Of a DNA stretch of 64,000 nucleotides, positions 56,705-64,000 are shown piece by piece; position 1 is the first letter of the stretch; each line of letters starts with the position of its first letter. The position numbers and the translations under genes are program-made. The notes beneath the pieces are model-generated. The model saw nothing but the letters and a program-made list of their open reading frames with translations, was not told the DNA's origin and did not search any database. This DNA is from Mycolicibacterium wolinskyi (GTDB lineage: Bacteria > Actinomycetota > Actinomycetes > Mycobacteriales > Mycobacteriaceae): positions 153,242 through 217,241 of the forward strand of contig NZ_LQQA01000035.1 of NCBI RefSeq assembly GCF_002101965.1. The letters are read 5' to 3'.

Positions 56705-59086
56705 ATGAGCGACGCGACTCTATCCCCGGCCCTGACCGACAAGGAACTCGAACTGCTCGATGCGTACTGGCGCGCTGCCAACTACCTGTCGGTCGGCCAG
56801 ATCTACCTCTTGGACAACCCTCTGTTGTCCGAGCCGCTGTCGCCCGAGCACATCAAGCCGAGACTTCTCGGTCACTGGGGTACGACCCCGGGGCTCAACC
56901 TCATCTACGCCCACCTCAACCGCATCATCCGAGATCGGGATTCGAACGTCATCTACATCACCGGACCGGGTCACGGCGGCCCCGGCCTGGTGGCCAACGC
57001 CTACCTCGAGGGCACCTACAGCGAGGTCTACACCGGCATCGGCCAGGATGCCGATGGCATGCGAAAGCTGTTCCGCCAGTTCTCTTTCCCCGGCGGAATC
57101 CCCAGCCACGTGGCGGCCGAGACACCGGGGTCGATCCATGAGGGCGGCGAACTCGGGTATGCGCTGGTGCACGCGTACGGTGCGGCTTTCGACAACCCGG
57201 ATCTGGTGGTGGCCTGCGTCGTCGGCGACGGCGAGGCCGAAACCGGTCCGTTGGCCACGAGCTGGCAGTCCAACAAGTTCCTCGATCCGGTCACCGACGG
57301 CGCGGTGTTGCCGATCCTGCACCTCAACGGCTACAAGATCGCGAATCCCACGGTGTTGGCCCGCATTCCGCAGGAGGAGCTCGAATCGCTGTTCTACGGC
57401 TACGGGTACCGCCCGATCACCGTTGCCGGCGACGACCCGGCAAACGTCCACCAGCAGATGGCCACCGCGATGGACGAGGCCTTCGATCAGATCGCGGCGA
57501 TCCAGCGCGCCGCGCGCCTCGACGGCGAGCAGGGCCGGCCGCTGTGGCCCATGATCATCATGCGCACGCCCAAAGGCTGGACCGGCCCGGCAACGGTTGA
57601 CGGTAAGAAGGTGGAAGGGACGTGGCGTTCGCATCAGGTGCCGTTGGCGGAAACCCGCACCAACGCCGAGCACCGCGCGGCGCTCGAACAGTGGCTGCGC
57701 AGTTACCGCCCCGAGGAGTTGTTCGACGACACCGGCGTGTTGCGCCAGGAACTGCGGGCGCTCGCCCCCGCGGGTGATCGCCGGATGAGTGCCAACCCGC
57801 ATGCCAACGGCGGGTTGCTGCTGCGTGATCTCGACCTACCCGACTTCACCGATTACGCGGTCGACGTCGACAAGCCCGCGACCGGCACGGCTGAGGCGAC
57901 AAAAGTCCTCGGCACGTTCCTTCGGGACGTGATCGCGCGTAACCCCGACCGCTTCCGGCTGATGGGTCCCGACGAGACCGCGTCCAACCGGCTCTCGGCG
58001 GTGTTCGAGACCACCGACAAGGCCTGGCAGGCCGAGACCAGTCCGGACGACGAGAACCTCGCGCCGGACGGCCGGGTGATGGAGGTGCTCTCCGAGCACA
58101 TGTGCCAGGGCTGGCTCGAGGGTTATCTGCTGACCGGGCGCCACGGACTGTTCAGCTGTTACGAGGCGTTCGTGCACATCGTCGACTCGATGCTCAACCA
58201 GCACGCGAAATGGCTTTCGAGCAGCTCGCATCTGTCCTGGCGCCGACCCATCGCCTCGCTGAACTACCTGCTGACGTCGCACGTGTGGCGGCAGGACCAC
58301 AACGGCGCGTCGCATCAGGACCCGGGCTTCATCGACCACGTGGCCAACAAGCGGCCCGAGGTCGTGCGGGTGTACCTGCCGCCGGACGCCAACACGCTGC
58401 TGTCGGTCGCCGACCACTGCCTGCGGAGTCGGCAGTACGTCAATGTGATCGTCGCGGGTAAGCAACCGGCGTTGACCTACCTCACCATGGACGAGGCCAT
58501 CGCCCACTGCACGCGCGGCATCGGCATCTGGGAATGGGCGAGCAACACCACCGGGGAGCCCGACGTCGTGCTCGCGTGCGCCGGGGACATTCCGACATTG
58601 GAGACCCTGGCCGCGGCCGACATCCTGCGCCGCCGGCTACCCGAGGTGAAAGTCCGCGTGGTCAACGTCGTCGACATCATGCGGCTGCAGCCTGAGTCCG
58701 AGCATCCGCACGGGTTGTCCGACCGCGAGTTCGACTCGATCTTCACGACGGACAAGCCCGTCATCTTCGCCTATCACGGCTATCCGTGGCTGATCCACCG
58801 GCTGGCCTACCGGCACGCCAACCATGACCAGCTCCACGTGCGCGGGTTCAAGGAACGCGGCACCACGACCACACCCTTCGACATGGTGATGCTCAACGAC
58901 CTCGACCGGTTCCATCTGGTCATGGACGTCATCGACCGGGTCGAGGGGCTCGCCGCGACCGCAGCGACCCTGCGTCAGGAGATGGTCGACGCCCGCCTTG
59001 CCGCCCGTAGTTACACCCGCGAACACGGCGAAGATGATCCCGCGATCTCGGGCTGGAGCTGGGATTCACAGTGGAAAGCTGACTGA
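56705..59086 (+). CDS. xfp: Xylulose 5-phosphate/fructose 6-phosphate phosphoketolase
   Basis: A 793-residue thiamine diphosphate enzyme. It cleaves xylulose 5-phosphate (or fructose 6-phosphate) with phosphate to acetyl phosphate and glyceraldehyde 3-phosphate (or erythrose 4-phosphate). Markers: HWGTTPGLNLIYAHLNRII (about 56), GPGHGGPGLVANAYLEGTYS (about 84), the EGGELGY signature (about 142), and VVGDGEAETGPLATSW (about 180) of the ThDP motif. The length equals that of bacterial Xfp. The ATG at 56705 is supported by AGCT-spaced GGAG at 56698-56701; the frame upstream is shadow. Fits as a sink for the polyol operon's product. Confidence 0.94.
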   Translation: MSDATLSPALTDKELELLDAYWRAANYLSVGQIYLLDNPLLSEPLSPEHIKPRLLGHWGTTPGLNLIYAHLNRIIRDRDSNVIYITGPGHGGPGLVANAYLEGTYSEVYTGIGQDADGMRKLFRQFSFPGGIPSHVAAETPGSIHEGGELGYALVHAYGAAFDNPDLVVACVVGDGEAETGPLATSWQSNKFLDPVTDGAVLPILHLNGYKIANPTVLARIPQEELESLFYGYGYRPITVAGDDPANVHQQMATAMDEAFDQIAAIQRAARLDGEQGRPLWPMIIMRTPKGWTGPATVDGKKVEGTWRSHQVPLAETRTNAEHRAALEQWLRSYRPEELFDDTGVLRQELRALAPAGDRRMSANPHANGGLLLRDLDLPDFTDYAVDVDKPATGTAEATKVLGTFLRDVIARNPDRFRLMGPDETASNRLSAVFETTDKAWQAETSPDDENLAPDGRVMEVLSEHMCQGWLEGYLLTGRHGLFSCYEAFVHIVDSMLNQHAKWLSSSSHLSWRRPIASLNYLLTSHVWRQDHNGASHQDPGFIDHVANKRPEVVRVYLPPDANTLLSVADHCLRSRQYVNVIVAGKQPALTYLTMDEAIAHCTRGIGIWEWASNTTGEPDVVLACAGDIPTLETLAAADILRRRLPEVKVRVVNVVDIMRLQPESEHPHGLSDREFDSIFTTDKPVIFAYHGYPWLIHRLAYRHANHDQLHVRGFKERGTTTTPFDMVMLNDLDRFHLVMDVIDRVEGLAATAATLRQEMVDARLAARSYTREHGEDDPAISGWSWDSQWKAD

Positions 59087-59124
59087 CCTGGGCGGTTGCC
59101 GATCACCGGTAGACTGCCGGGGTT

Positions 59125-59889
59125 ATGTCTGACTCGAGCGCCGTGGCCGCGCACCCTCACCCGCTGGTCGCTCAGCTGTCGGCACTGCACCATTTCCGGA
59201 TCTACGCCGACATCGGCATCGTCGTCGTCATCCTGACGCTCACCAACCTGATCGCCCACTTCACGACGCCATGGGCAAGCGTGGCGACCGTCCCGGCAGC
59301 CGCGATCGGCCTGCTGATCCTGGTGCGGGCCCGCGGCCTGGGCTGGGCCGAGCTGGGGCTGGGTCGCGAGCACTGGCGCTCCGGCGTCGGCTATGCGTTG
59401 GCGGCGGTGGCACTCGTGGTCTCGGTGATCGCCATCGGCACGATGCTGCCGTGGACGCGGCCGATGTTCATGAACGACAACTACGCGACCATCTCGGGTG
59501 CGCTGCTCGCGTCGATGGTCATCATCCCGCTGCAGACCGTGATCCCCGAGGAGCTGGCGTTTCGCGGTGTCCTGCACGGGGCGCTGAACCGGGCCTGGGG
59601 TTTCCGCGGGGTCGCGGCGGGCGGATCACTGCTGTTCGGCCTGTGGCATATCGCCAGTTCACTCGGGTTGACGAGCGAGAACGTCGGCTTCACCCGGCTG
59701 TTCGGCGGCGGGGTCTTCGGCATGGTCGCCGGGGTGGTGCTGGCCGTGGTCGCCACCGGTGTCGCCGGTTTCGTGTTCACCTGGTTGCGCAAGCGCAGCG
59801 GCAGCCTGATCGCGCCGATCGCGCTGCACTGGTCGTTGAACGGCGTCGGCGCATTGGCCGCCGCGCTCGTCTGGCATCTGTCGACCTGA
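59125..59889 (+). CDS. CPBP-family intramembrane metalloprotease
   Basis: A 254-residue protein with about seven membrane helices. The CPBP (CAAX protease/Abi) motifs are PEELAFRGVLHGALNR (about 140, EExxxR), FGLWHIASSLG (about 172) and APIALHWSLNGVGAL (about 232), giving the Glu and His metal ligands. Relatives process or bind prenylated or membrane proteins; the target is unknown. TAGACT at 59110-59115 lies 9 bases upstream of the ATG, suggesting a near-leaderless start. It converges with the CGNR gene with 1 base between stops. Confidence 0.87.
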   Translation: MSDSSAVAAHPHPLVAQLSALHHFRIYADIGIVVVILTLTNLIAHFTTPWASVATVPAAAIGLLILVRARGLGWAELGLGREHWRSGVGYALAAVALVVSVIAIGTMLPWTRPMFMNDNYATISGALLASMVIIPLQTVIPEELAFRGVLHGALNRAWGFRGVAAGGSLLFGLWHIASSLGLTSENVGFTRLFGGGVFGMVAGVVLAVVATGVAGFVFTWLRKRSGSLIAPIALHWSLNGVGALAAALVWHLST

Positions 59890-59890
59890 G

Positions 59891-60481
59891 TCAGCCCGCC
59901 GCGCGGCGGTTCTCGGCGCGTCTACGAGCCCGGAAATCGCGGTTCTTCAGTTTGTTTCCACAGTCGGCCATGTCGCACCACGTACCGCCGTGGTTGCGGG
60001 ACCGGTCATAGAACGCCCAGGCGCATTCGTCGTTCGCACAGGCCTTGAGGCGCGCCCAGGTCCCATCCCGCTGAGCGTCGCGCATCACGAGCAACAACTC
60101 GACGAGCCGCTCGGCGACGGTGCCACCGGCGGCGAAAAGCTCCACCGTGTCGCCGTCGGCGATCTCGGCGCGGATCGCCCCGCCCGCCGCGACGCGGCGC
60201 AGGGTGTCGAGCGACTCGTTGTCCGGCGGCGGCCCGCCGGCATTGTGAACCAACAACGCGCGCAAGGCCTCCCGAACCTCACGCACTAGGCGGAGTTCGG
60301 CGTCCGTCGGGTTTTCGCCGTCACCGAGGAGCCCGTTGCCGATCAGCCACGGCGTCGCGTTTGCGGTGTCGGCGAGGCGGTCGGCACCGTCGGGGAGTTC
60401 GACGGTGTTCACGAGGGCTTGGATGCGCGACAGCGGCTCCGGAGCGGGCTTGGTCTCGGAATCGCCTGGCCACTGTGTCAT
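59891..60481 (-). CDS. CGNR zinc-finger transcriptional regulator
   Basis: About 196 residues. An ABATE-type helical sensor domain (about 15-130) precedes a C-terminal CGNR zinc finger, where CANDECAWAFYDRSRN is followed by TWCDMADCGNKLKNRDF: two Cys from each part and the CGN-R signature. These are probable DNA-binding regulators. ATG 60481 is chosen over GTG 60487 because, on the minus strand, TAAACT lies exactly 6 bases before the ATG (leaderless promoter). It is divergent from the gene at 60602, and a 10-base palindrome lies between. Confidence 0.85.
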   Translation of the reverse strand: MTQWPGDSETKPAPEPLSRIQALVNTVELPDGADRLADTANATPWLIGNGLLGDGENPTDAELRLVREVREALRALLVHNAGGPPPDNESLDTLRRVAAGGAIRAEIADGDTVELFAAGGTVAERLVELLLVMRDAQRDGTWARLKACANDECAWAFYDRSRNHGGTWCDMADCGNKLKNRDFRARRRAENRRAAG

Positions 60482-60517
60482 GCGCACAGTTTAGCGCCAC
60501 GTGACCGTCTAAATCGT

Positions 60518-60547
60518 TTGACTAGTCACTCATGACCGGCGTAGGGT
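60518..60547 (+). promoter_or_regulatory. Promoter with overlapping palindrome for the gene at 60602
   Basis: TTGACT and TAGGGT are 18 bases apart, a good SigA-type promoter with its start near 60554. The perfect 10-base palindrome TGACTAGTCA (60519-60528) overlaps the -35, and its half TAGTCA recurs at 60554-60559. A regulator, perhaps the divergent CGNR protein, could act here; this is inference. Confidence 0.6.
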
Positions 60548-60601
60548 TTTAGATAGTCACGATCTTCGGATCGGACAACCAGAAAATACGAGGTAACGGC
60601 G

Positions 60602-61084
60602 ATGAACGACAACCGAATTTCGGCAACTCCCGCCACCACACACAACCGAGCCATCGACGGACGTATCGACTGCCGCCCCTCGTTGCGATGCCGCGCCATC
60701 GCTCGGCTTCGGGCCGGCCAACTCGATGCTCAACTGGCCGTCGGCGCCCCGACACCGCCGGGCAGTCCGATCGCCGTGCGCGCCACCCGCCTCACCTCGA
60801 TCTCCGAGCGTGAAGCCATCGCACGCACATTGCGCCGCGCTCTACATGACGCCGCGGACGGCCGGATGGTGTTCTCCTCACGAATTCCCTTGCATCGCAA
60901 AAACATCGAAGCCGCTGAGCCGATCATCGACGCGATCACGCTGCGTCTGCATTCACCGCTGCCGGTGAGCGCGCGCGGCATGGCCCGGCTGGTCCGGTTG
61001 CTGCGCGACGGCACGGGACCGCTGTACGCCTACGGCCGCGGTGACCTGACCGGTCGGCTGGGCGCTGCGCTCGCCGCGCTGTGA
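60602..61084 (+). CDS. Hypothetical protein, Arg-rich
   Basis: A 160-residue soluble protein with no recognised family. It is rich in Arg and Ala; residues 30-45 and 70-85 are amphipathic helices, and a compact C-terminal half includes PLPVSARGMARLVRLLRDG. No signal peptide. It may be mycobacteria-specific. It has its own promoter (60518-60547) and a 5' leader of about 48 bases with an AGGTAACG ribosome site. It ends at a long hairpin shared with the convergent adhA gene. Confidence 0.55.
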   Translation: MNDNRISATPATTHNRAIDGRIDCRPSLRCRAIARLRAGQLDAQLAVGAPTPPGSPIAVRATRLTSISEREAIARTLRRALHDAADGRMVFSSRIPLHRKNIEAAEPIIDAITLRLHSPLPVSARGMARLVRLLRDGTGPLYAYGRGDLTGRLGAALAAL

Positions 61085-61102
61085 ACCGGCTTTCCGCCGC
61101 GA

Positions 61103-61152
61103 TTGTCACGCTGGAGTGACTGTCGGCGCCGGCAGCCACTCCAGCGTGACAA
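61103..61152. terminator. Long bidirectional hairpin terminator
   Basis: A perfect 16-base-pair stem (61103-61118 with 61137-61152) encloses an 18-base loop that can itself fold (CTG...CAG around GGCGCC). It lies between the convergent stops of the hypothetical gene and adhA. It lacks a T-run. Confidence 0.85.
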
Positions 61153-61191
61153 CCGTGCGCGGGGCGCCTGGGGCGTTGGTGGGCAGAACGG

Positions 61192-62205
61192 CTAGGGCAA
61201 CAGCACCGCCGCGCCCGCGATGCGGCCGGCGCTGAGATCGGCAAGGGCCTGGTCGGCGCGGCCCAAGCCGTACTCGGGCGTGGTGACCTGGACACGATGG
61301 TCGGCCACGAACGCCAGGAAATCGCGAGCGTCCGCACGCGTGTTGGCGGTGACCGACCGGATCTCGCGTTCCTGGAACAGGTGCTTCTGGTAGTTCAGGC
61401 TCGGGATGTCGCTGAGATGGATGCCTGCGATCGCCAGCACGCCGCCGCGATCGAGGGCGGCAAGCGCGGGCAGCACCAGATCACCGACGGGTGCGAACAG
61501 GATGGCGGCGTCGAGCGGTTCGGGTGGCATGTCCGCACTGCCCTGCGCGGACGCGACGCCGAGTGCGAGCGCAAGTTCGCGGGCCCGCTCGCCGCGCGTC
61601 ATCACGTGCACTCTCGCGCCCTGCGCCAGGGCGACCTGCGCGGTCAGGTGCGCGCTCCCACCGAAACCGTAGATTCCCAACCGCCCACCCGCGGGCAGGT
61701 CGGTGCGCGCGAGGGCGCGATAGCCGATGATCCCGGCGCACAGCAGCGGCGCCAGCTCGGTATCGGTGTAGCCCCGCGGCAATCTGTGCGCGAATGCCGT
61801 AGGCACGGTGGCGAATTCGGCGTAGCCTCCGTCGGCATCCCAACCCGTATAGCGGGATCGGGGGCACAGGTTCTCCCGACCGCGGGTGCAGTAGTCGCAC
61901 TCACCGCACGTGTGGCGCAGCCAGGCGATGCCGACCCGGTCACCGGTGCTGAAGCCCTCGGCGTCGGGGCCGACCGCGACCACCTCGCCGACGACCTCGT
62001 GCCCCGGTATCACCCTCGGCCGGTGCACGGGCAGATCACCTTCGGCGACGTGCAGATCGGTCCGGCAGACGCCACACGACCGAACCGCGACGAGCAACTC
62101 GCCGGCCGCGGGATCCGGCCTGGGGACCGTGACACGTTCCAGCGGCCGCGTCTCGACCGGGCCGGGGCGCACCACCTGCCATGCGGTCATGGTCTCCGTC
62201 GTCAT
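61192..62205 (-). CDS. adhA: Zinc-dependent alcohol dehydrogenase AdhA
   Basis: A 337-residue NAD-dependent alcohol dehydrogenase. Catalytic zinc: SCGVCRTDLHVAEGD and IPGHEVVGEVVAVG. Structural zinc cysteines: HTCGECDYCTRGRENLC. The coenzyme site, LGIYGFGGSAHLTAQVALAQG (about 175), has the GFGGS form of the AdhP/AdhA group that prefers short-chain alcohols and aldehydes. Its order with the small membrane protein and apa matches M. tuberculosis Rv1862-Rv1861-Rv1860 (from memory), so it is an old chromosomal block. Confidence 0.9.
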   Translation of the reverse strand: MTTETMTAWQVVRPGPVETRPLERVTVPRPDPAAGELLVAVRSCGVCRTDLHVAEGDLPVHRPRVIPGHEVVGEVVAVGPDAEGFSTGDRVGIAWLRHTCGECDYCTRGRENLCPRSRYTGWDADGGYAEFATVPTAFAHRLPRGYTDTELAPLLCAGIIGYRALARTDLPAGGRLGIYGFGGSAHLTAQVALAQGARVHVMTRGERARELALALGVASAQGSADMPPEPLDAAILFAPVGDLVLPALAALDRGGVLAIAGIHLSDIPSLNYQKHLFQEREIRSVTANTRADARDFLAFVADHRVQVTTPEYGLGRADQALADLSAGRIAGAAVLLP

Positions 62206-62218
62206 GACCGCAACGCGG

Positions 62219-62521
62219 CTACGTGCGATTGGTCACCAAGCCGACGATCCACAACAGGATCACCGATCCGAGGATCGCAGTGAACAGCGTGAACCACCAG
62301 CCTCCGCCCGCGGTATCGAGGAAGAAGCTGAGCAGAAAACCGCCGATGAGCGCGCCCACGATGCCGATGACGATGTTCATCAGGATCCCGGAGCCGCCGC
62401 CTTTGACGATCTTGCCTGCGATCCAGCCCGCGATCGCGCCGATGATGATGTAGCCGATCCAGCCCACACTGGTCAACGTCGTGGAACGGGCGAGGATCTC
62501 GGTAGCTGCCAATACATCCAT
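62219..62521 (-). CDS. GlsB/YeaQ/YmgE family small membrane protein
   Basis: A 100-residue protein with three hydrophobic segments. WIGYIIIGAIAGWIAGKIVKGG and GILMNIVIGIVGALIGGFLL carry the glycine-rich signature of the transglycosylase-associated/GlsB family, linked to general stress in other bacteria but without a known activity. A final helix (LGSVILLWIVGLVTN) closes it. The ATG at 62521 matches family N-termini; the frame upstream to 62686 is not supported. It lies 13 bases before adhA and is likely cotranscribed. Confidence 0.85.
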   Translation of the reverse strand: MDVLAATEILARSTTLTSVGWIGYIIIGAIAGWIAGKIVKGGGSGILMNIVIGIVGALIGGFLLSFFLDTAGGGWWFTLFTAILGSVILLWIVGLVTNRT

Positions 62522-62687
62522 TGCAGGTCTCCTACCTGTCACTGGGTATGCCCAGCAGGGCTCGCTGAGCCACTTCTCAGGTCTACCCGCCGAACGTAAC
62601 AATTCAGTTGGCGTGTTGGGAACGATCAGCGTTCGGCCCAGGTCGTCAGCCGTCAGCGAACAGCAGGACGGGCAAACCGATATCACA

Positions 62688-62716
62688 TTGTCGCCACGCC
62701 GTTACCTAGCTACGCT
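62688..62716 (+). promoter_or_regulatory. Candidate promoter for the CDGP secreted protein
   Basis: TTGTCG and TACGCT are separated by exactly 17 bases. If used, transcription would begin near 62723 and leave a leader of about 245 bases before the ATG at 62970. No better-placed promoter is obvious. Confidence 0.4.
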
Positions 62717-62819
62717 CGTCAATATCTGGCAACTCGCTGTGGATACGCGCGGCGCCGACCGGGTCTGACGCCGCCGGGTTGGGAAAGGTTGCGATGTGCA
62801 GCGCAGACGCACCGGTGGT

Positions 62820-62854
62820 CGGGACGGCTCCGCAGCCCGCACCGAGCCGTCCCG
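62820..62854 (+). other. Stable hairpin in the 448-base intergenic region 62522-62969
   Basis: A perfect 11-base-pair stem (62820-62830 with 62844-62854) with a 13-base loop, inside the divergent gap between the GlsB-type gene and the CDGP gene. Apart from this hairpin and the candidate promoter at 62688, I see no convincing coding frame in the gap: open frames there are short and lack ribosome sites. The hairpin could be an attenuator in the leader or a small-RNA element. Confidence 0.55.
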
Positions 62855-62969
62855 CCGGCGCTGATCTATCGCCGGCTATCTCACATCAGCACCTTTTGCC
62901 CCATTGGTCACACCAGCCACAGCAGGCTGCCAGCAAACACAAATATGGCCTTTGACGCAGGAGGCATCG

Positions 62970-63227
62970 ATGAAGGCACTGATTGGATTGGCGGTCGGCG
63001 TACTGGCAGCGAGCGGCATCGCGTTGGCGACCGCGTCACCGGCGAGTGCCGGATGCCAGGGCGGCTGGACGCCGTGGGGCGGCGGCACGACGTGTGACGG
63101 CCCGATCGCGCAAGACGGCACGTTCCAGCGCTGCGTGACAGCGGGCGCGATGGGCTTCGGTGGCACCAACTGCTACCTGCTCAACGTCAACAACCTCGCC
63201 GGCAACGTGCCGTACGTCGGGCCGTAG
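62970..63227 (+). CDS. Small secreted protein with CDGP motif
   Basis: An 85-residue exported protein. A clear signal peptide (KALIGLAVGVLAASGIALAT) ends at ASPASAG, with cleavage before or at GCQGG. The mature 55 residues have four Cys, in C-x-GGWTPWGGG, TTCDGPIAQDG, FQRCVTAG and TNCYLL, so two disulfides are likely. CDGP-motif proteins are small mycobacterial exported proteins of unknown role. The ATG has a CAGGAGG ribosome site 5 bases upstream, which excludes the longer frame from 62904. It converges with apa. Confidence 0.82.
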   Translation: MKALIGLAVGVLAASGIALATASPASAGCQGGWTPWGGGTTCDGPIAQDGTFQRCVTAGAMGFGGTNCYLLNVNNLAGNVPYVGP

Positions 63228-63239
63228 GACCCCGGCGGG

Positions 63240-64000
63240 TCAGGCCGGGGGCAACATCTCCGGCGGCGCATCGGTGACTGGAACCGGGACACCGACCCCG
63301 GGCCGAGCGGGCGGCGCGTTCGGGTCAGCGGGCGGCGGTGGCGGCGCGTTCGGGTCGGCCGGCGGAGGCGGCGGAGGCGCCCACGGCCGGATCGAATTGG
63401 CCAGCGCCACCGCGGCACCCTTGTCGACGGGGTTGGTGGCCGAGCCGAGCCACACCACGAACCACCGCTCGGGCGCGCGCTGACCGCGCGGCGTTCCCGG
63501 CGGCGTGGGTGCGCCGACGACGCCGGCCCAGATCTGCCCGTTGGGCTTGTTGGCGTCGGTGAACTTCACCTCGTAATACGAAGCGACGCCGGGCATTCCG
63601 TTCGCATCGAGGGGCACCGTCTCCTGGTTCACCCGGGTGCCCGGGAACGGCATGAAGAACTCACCCATGTCGGATGCCAGGCGAACGGCGGCCTTGCTGT
63701 TGTCGGATTCCGCGCCGGCGAACAGCTTCAGGTCCAACCGACCCAACAGCACGCTGGTGTCGTTCGGCGGTTCCGGCGTGCCCTCCGGCGGAATCTTGGT
63801 CAGCAGCGCCTGACCGTAGGACAGCTGGGTCGCGTCCGAGACCTTCCACCCGGCGGGCACGACATAGCTGAACCCGCCCGCGGCGTTGTCCACCCGACCC
63901 GGTTCCGGAGCGGGCGGTGGCGGTGGGGCGTTCGGATCGGCGGGCGCGGGTGCGGGTGCGCCGGGAGCGCCGGGCGCGGGGGCGGGCGGCGGCGCCGCAG
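63240..64000 (-). CDS. apa: Alanine/proline-rich secreted antigen Apa (3' part)
   Basis: The window holds the last ~253 residues; the 5' end lies beyond 64000. The N-terminal visible part is a Pro/Ala-rich linker with ADPNAPP-type units. It leads to the folded domain starting at GRVDNAAGGFSYVVPAGW, then SYYEVKFTDANKPNGQIWAGVV and ERWFVVWLGSATNPVDKGAA. The C-terminal tail again has ADPNAPP repeats before VPVTDAPPEMLPPA. This is the fibronectin-attachment/45-47 kDa glycoprotein of mycobacteria, a secreted mannosylated antigen; the Pro-rich parts are the usual glycosylation regions. Partial at the window edge. Confidence 0.92.
   Translation of the reverse strand, partial: AAPPPAPAPGAPGAPAPAPADPNAPPPPPAPEPGRVDNAAGGFSYVVPAGWKVSDATQLSYGQALLTKIPPEGTPEPPNDTSVLLGRLDLKLFAGAESDNSKAAVRLASDMGEFFMPFPGTRVNQETVPLDANGMPGVASYYEVKFTDANKPNGQIWAGVVGAPTPPGTPRGQRAPERWFVVWLGSATNPVDKGAAVALANSIRPWAPPPPPPADPNAPPPPPADPNAPPARPGVGVPVPVTDAPPEMLPPA

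Noticed and set aside
63240..64000. Repeated GC-rich units that look like a tandem repeat array
   Set aside because: They are codons for ADPNAPP repeats of the Apa proline-rich regions, not an independent repeat or CRISPR.

Overview
The window is a 64 kb stretch of high-GC chromosome from a fast-growing mycobacterium, most likely Mycolicibacterium smegmatis or a near relative. Supporting signs are an antigen 85C gene with its mature N-terminus preserved, an Apa (proline-rich 45 kDa antigen) gene at the right edge, an adhA - small GlsB-type membrane protein - apa order like M. tuberculosis Rv1862-Rv1861-Rv1860 (from memory), F420/deazaflavin-type and DUF2236 proteins, many leaderless -10 (TANNNT) starts, and a Lon protease, which M. 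tuberculosis lacks. I see no tRNA, rRNA, insertion sequence, phage or CRISPR array.

Layout. 1-8.3 kb: accessory metabolism (EthD-like protein, FUSC membrane protein, PaaI thioesterase with a KstR-like operator, DUF5701, TPR protein, nucleoside deaminase, GH13 enzyme, DUF1810). 8.4-12 kb: a two-gene membrane signalling unit, a cyclase-like receptor with degenerate catalytic residues followed by an MscS channel with a degenerate cyclic-nucleotide-binding domain. 12-16.7 kb: fbpC, an NADP-dependent oxidoreductase, and lon with a HAIR-like (HspR-type) element. 16.7-20.8 kb: a PucR regulator divergent from an MFS transporter and an agmatinase-family ureohydrolase.

20.8-33.2 kb is a self-contained glycine island. 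One tandem glycine riboswitch precedes a CycA-type permease; after a strong terminator and a new promoter, a second tandem glycine riboswitch precedes gcvP-gcvT-gcvH-glyA-sdaA-pdxS-lipA-lpdA. The operon encodes all four glycine-cleavage proteins (P, T, H and a dedicated L), the serine-forming and serine-to-pyruvate steps, and enzymes for both protein cofactors (PLP and lipoate). The adjacent ureohydrolase may supply glycine from a guanidino compound.

33.2-42.6 kb: small redox, DNA-related and membrane genes, including a DUF2236 gene flanked by two paralogous mini membrane proteins, a lipoprotein, DUF72, a ferredoxin reductase, and a two-gene unit of a winged-helix-like protein with a 1045-residue double ATPase (AAA plus HerA-like).

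42.7-55 kb: a ten-gene polyol operon read leftward (SIS isomerase, xylulokinase-type FGGY kinase, RPE-type epimerase, three dehydrogenases, ABC ATPase, permease, two near-duplicate binding lipoproteins), divergent from a SorC regulator and a fourth dehydrogenase. An operator-like palindrome and a TTGACA promoter lie in the shared intergenic region. The phosphoketolase at 56.7-59.1 kb could take the resulting xylulose 5-phosphate. 55-64 kb: a thiolase-like protein lacking catalytic residues, phosphoketolase, CPBP protease, CGNR regulator, a hypothetical gene, adhA, a GlsB-type membrane protein, a CDGP-type secreted protein with a long structured leader, and the 3' part of apa.
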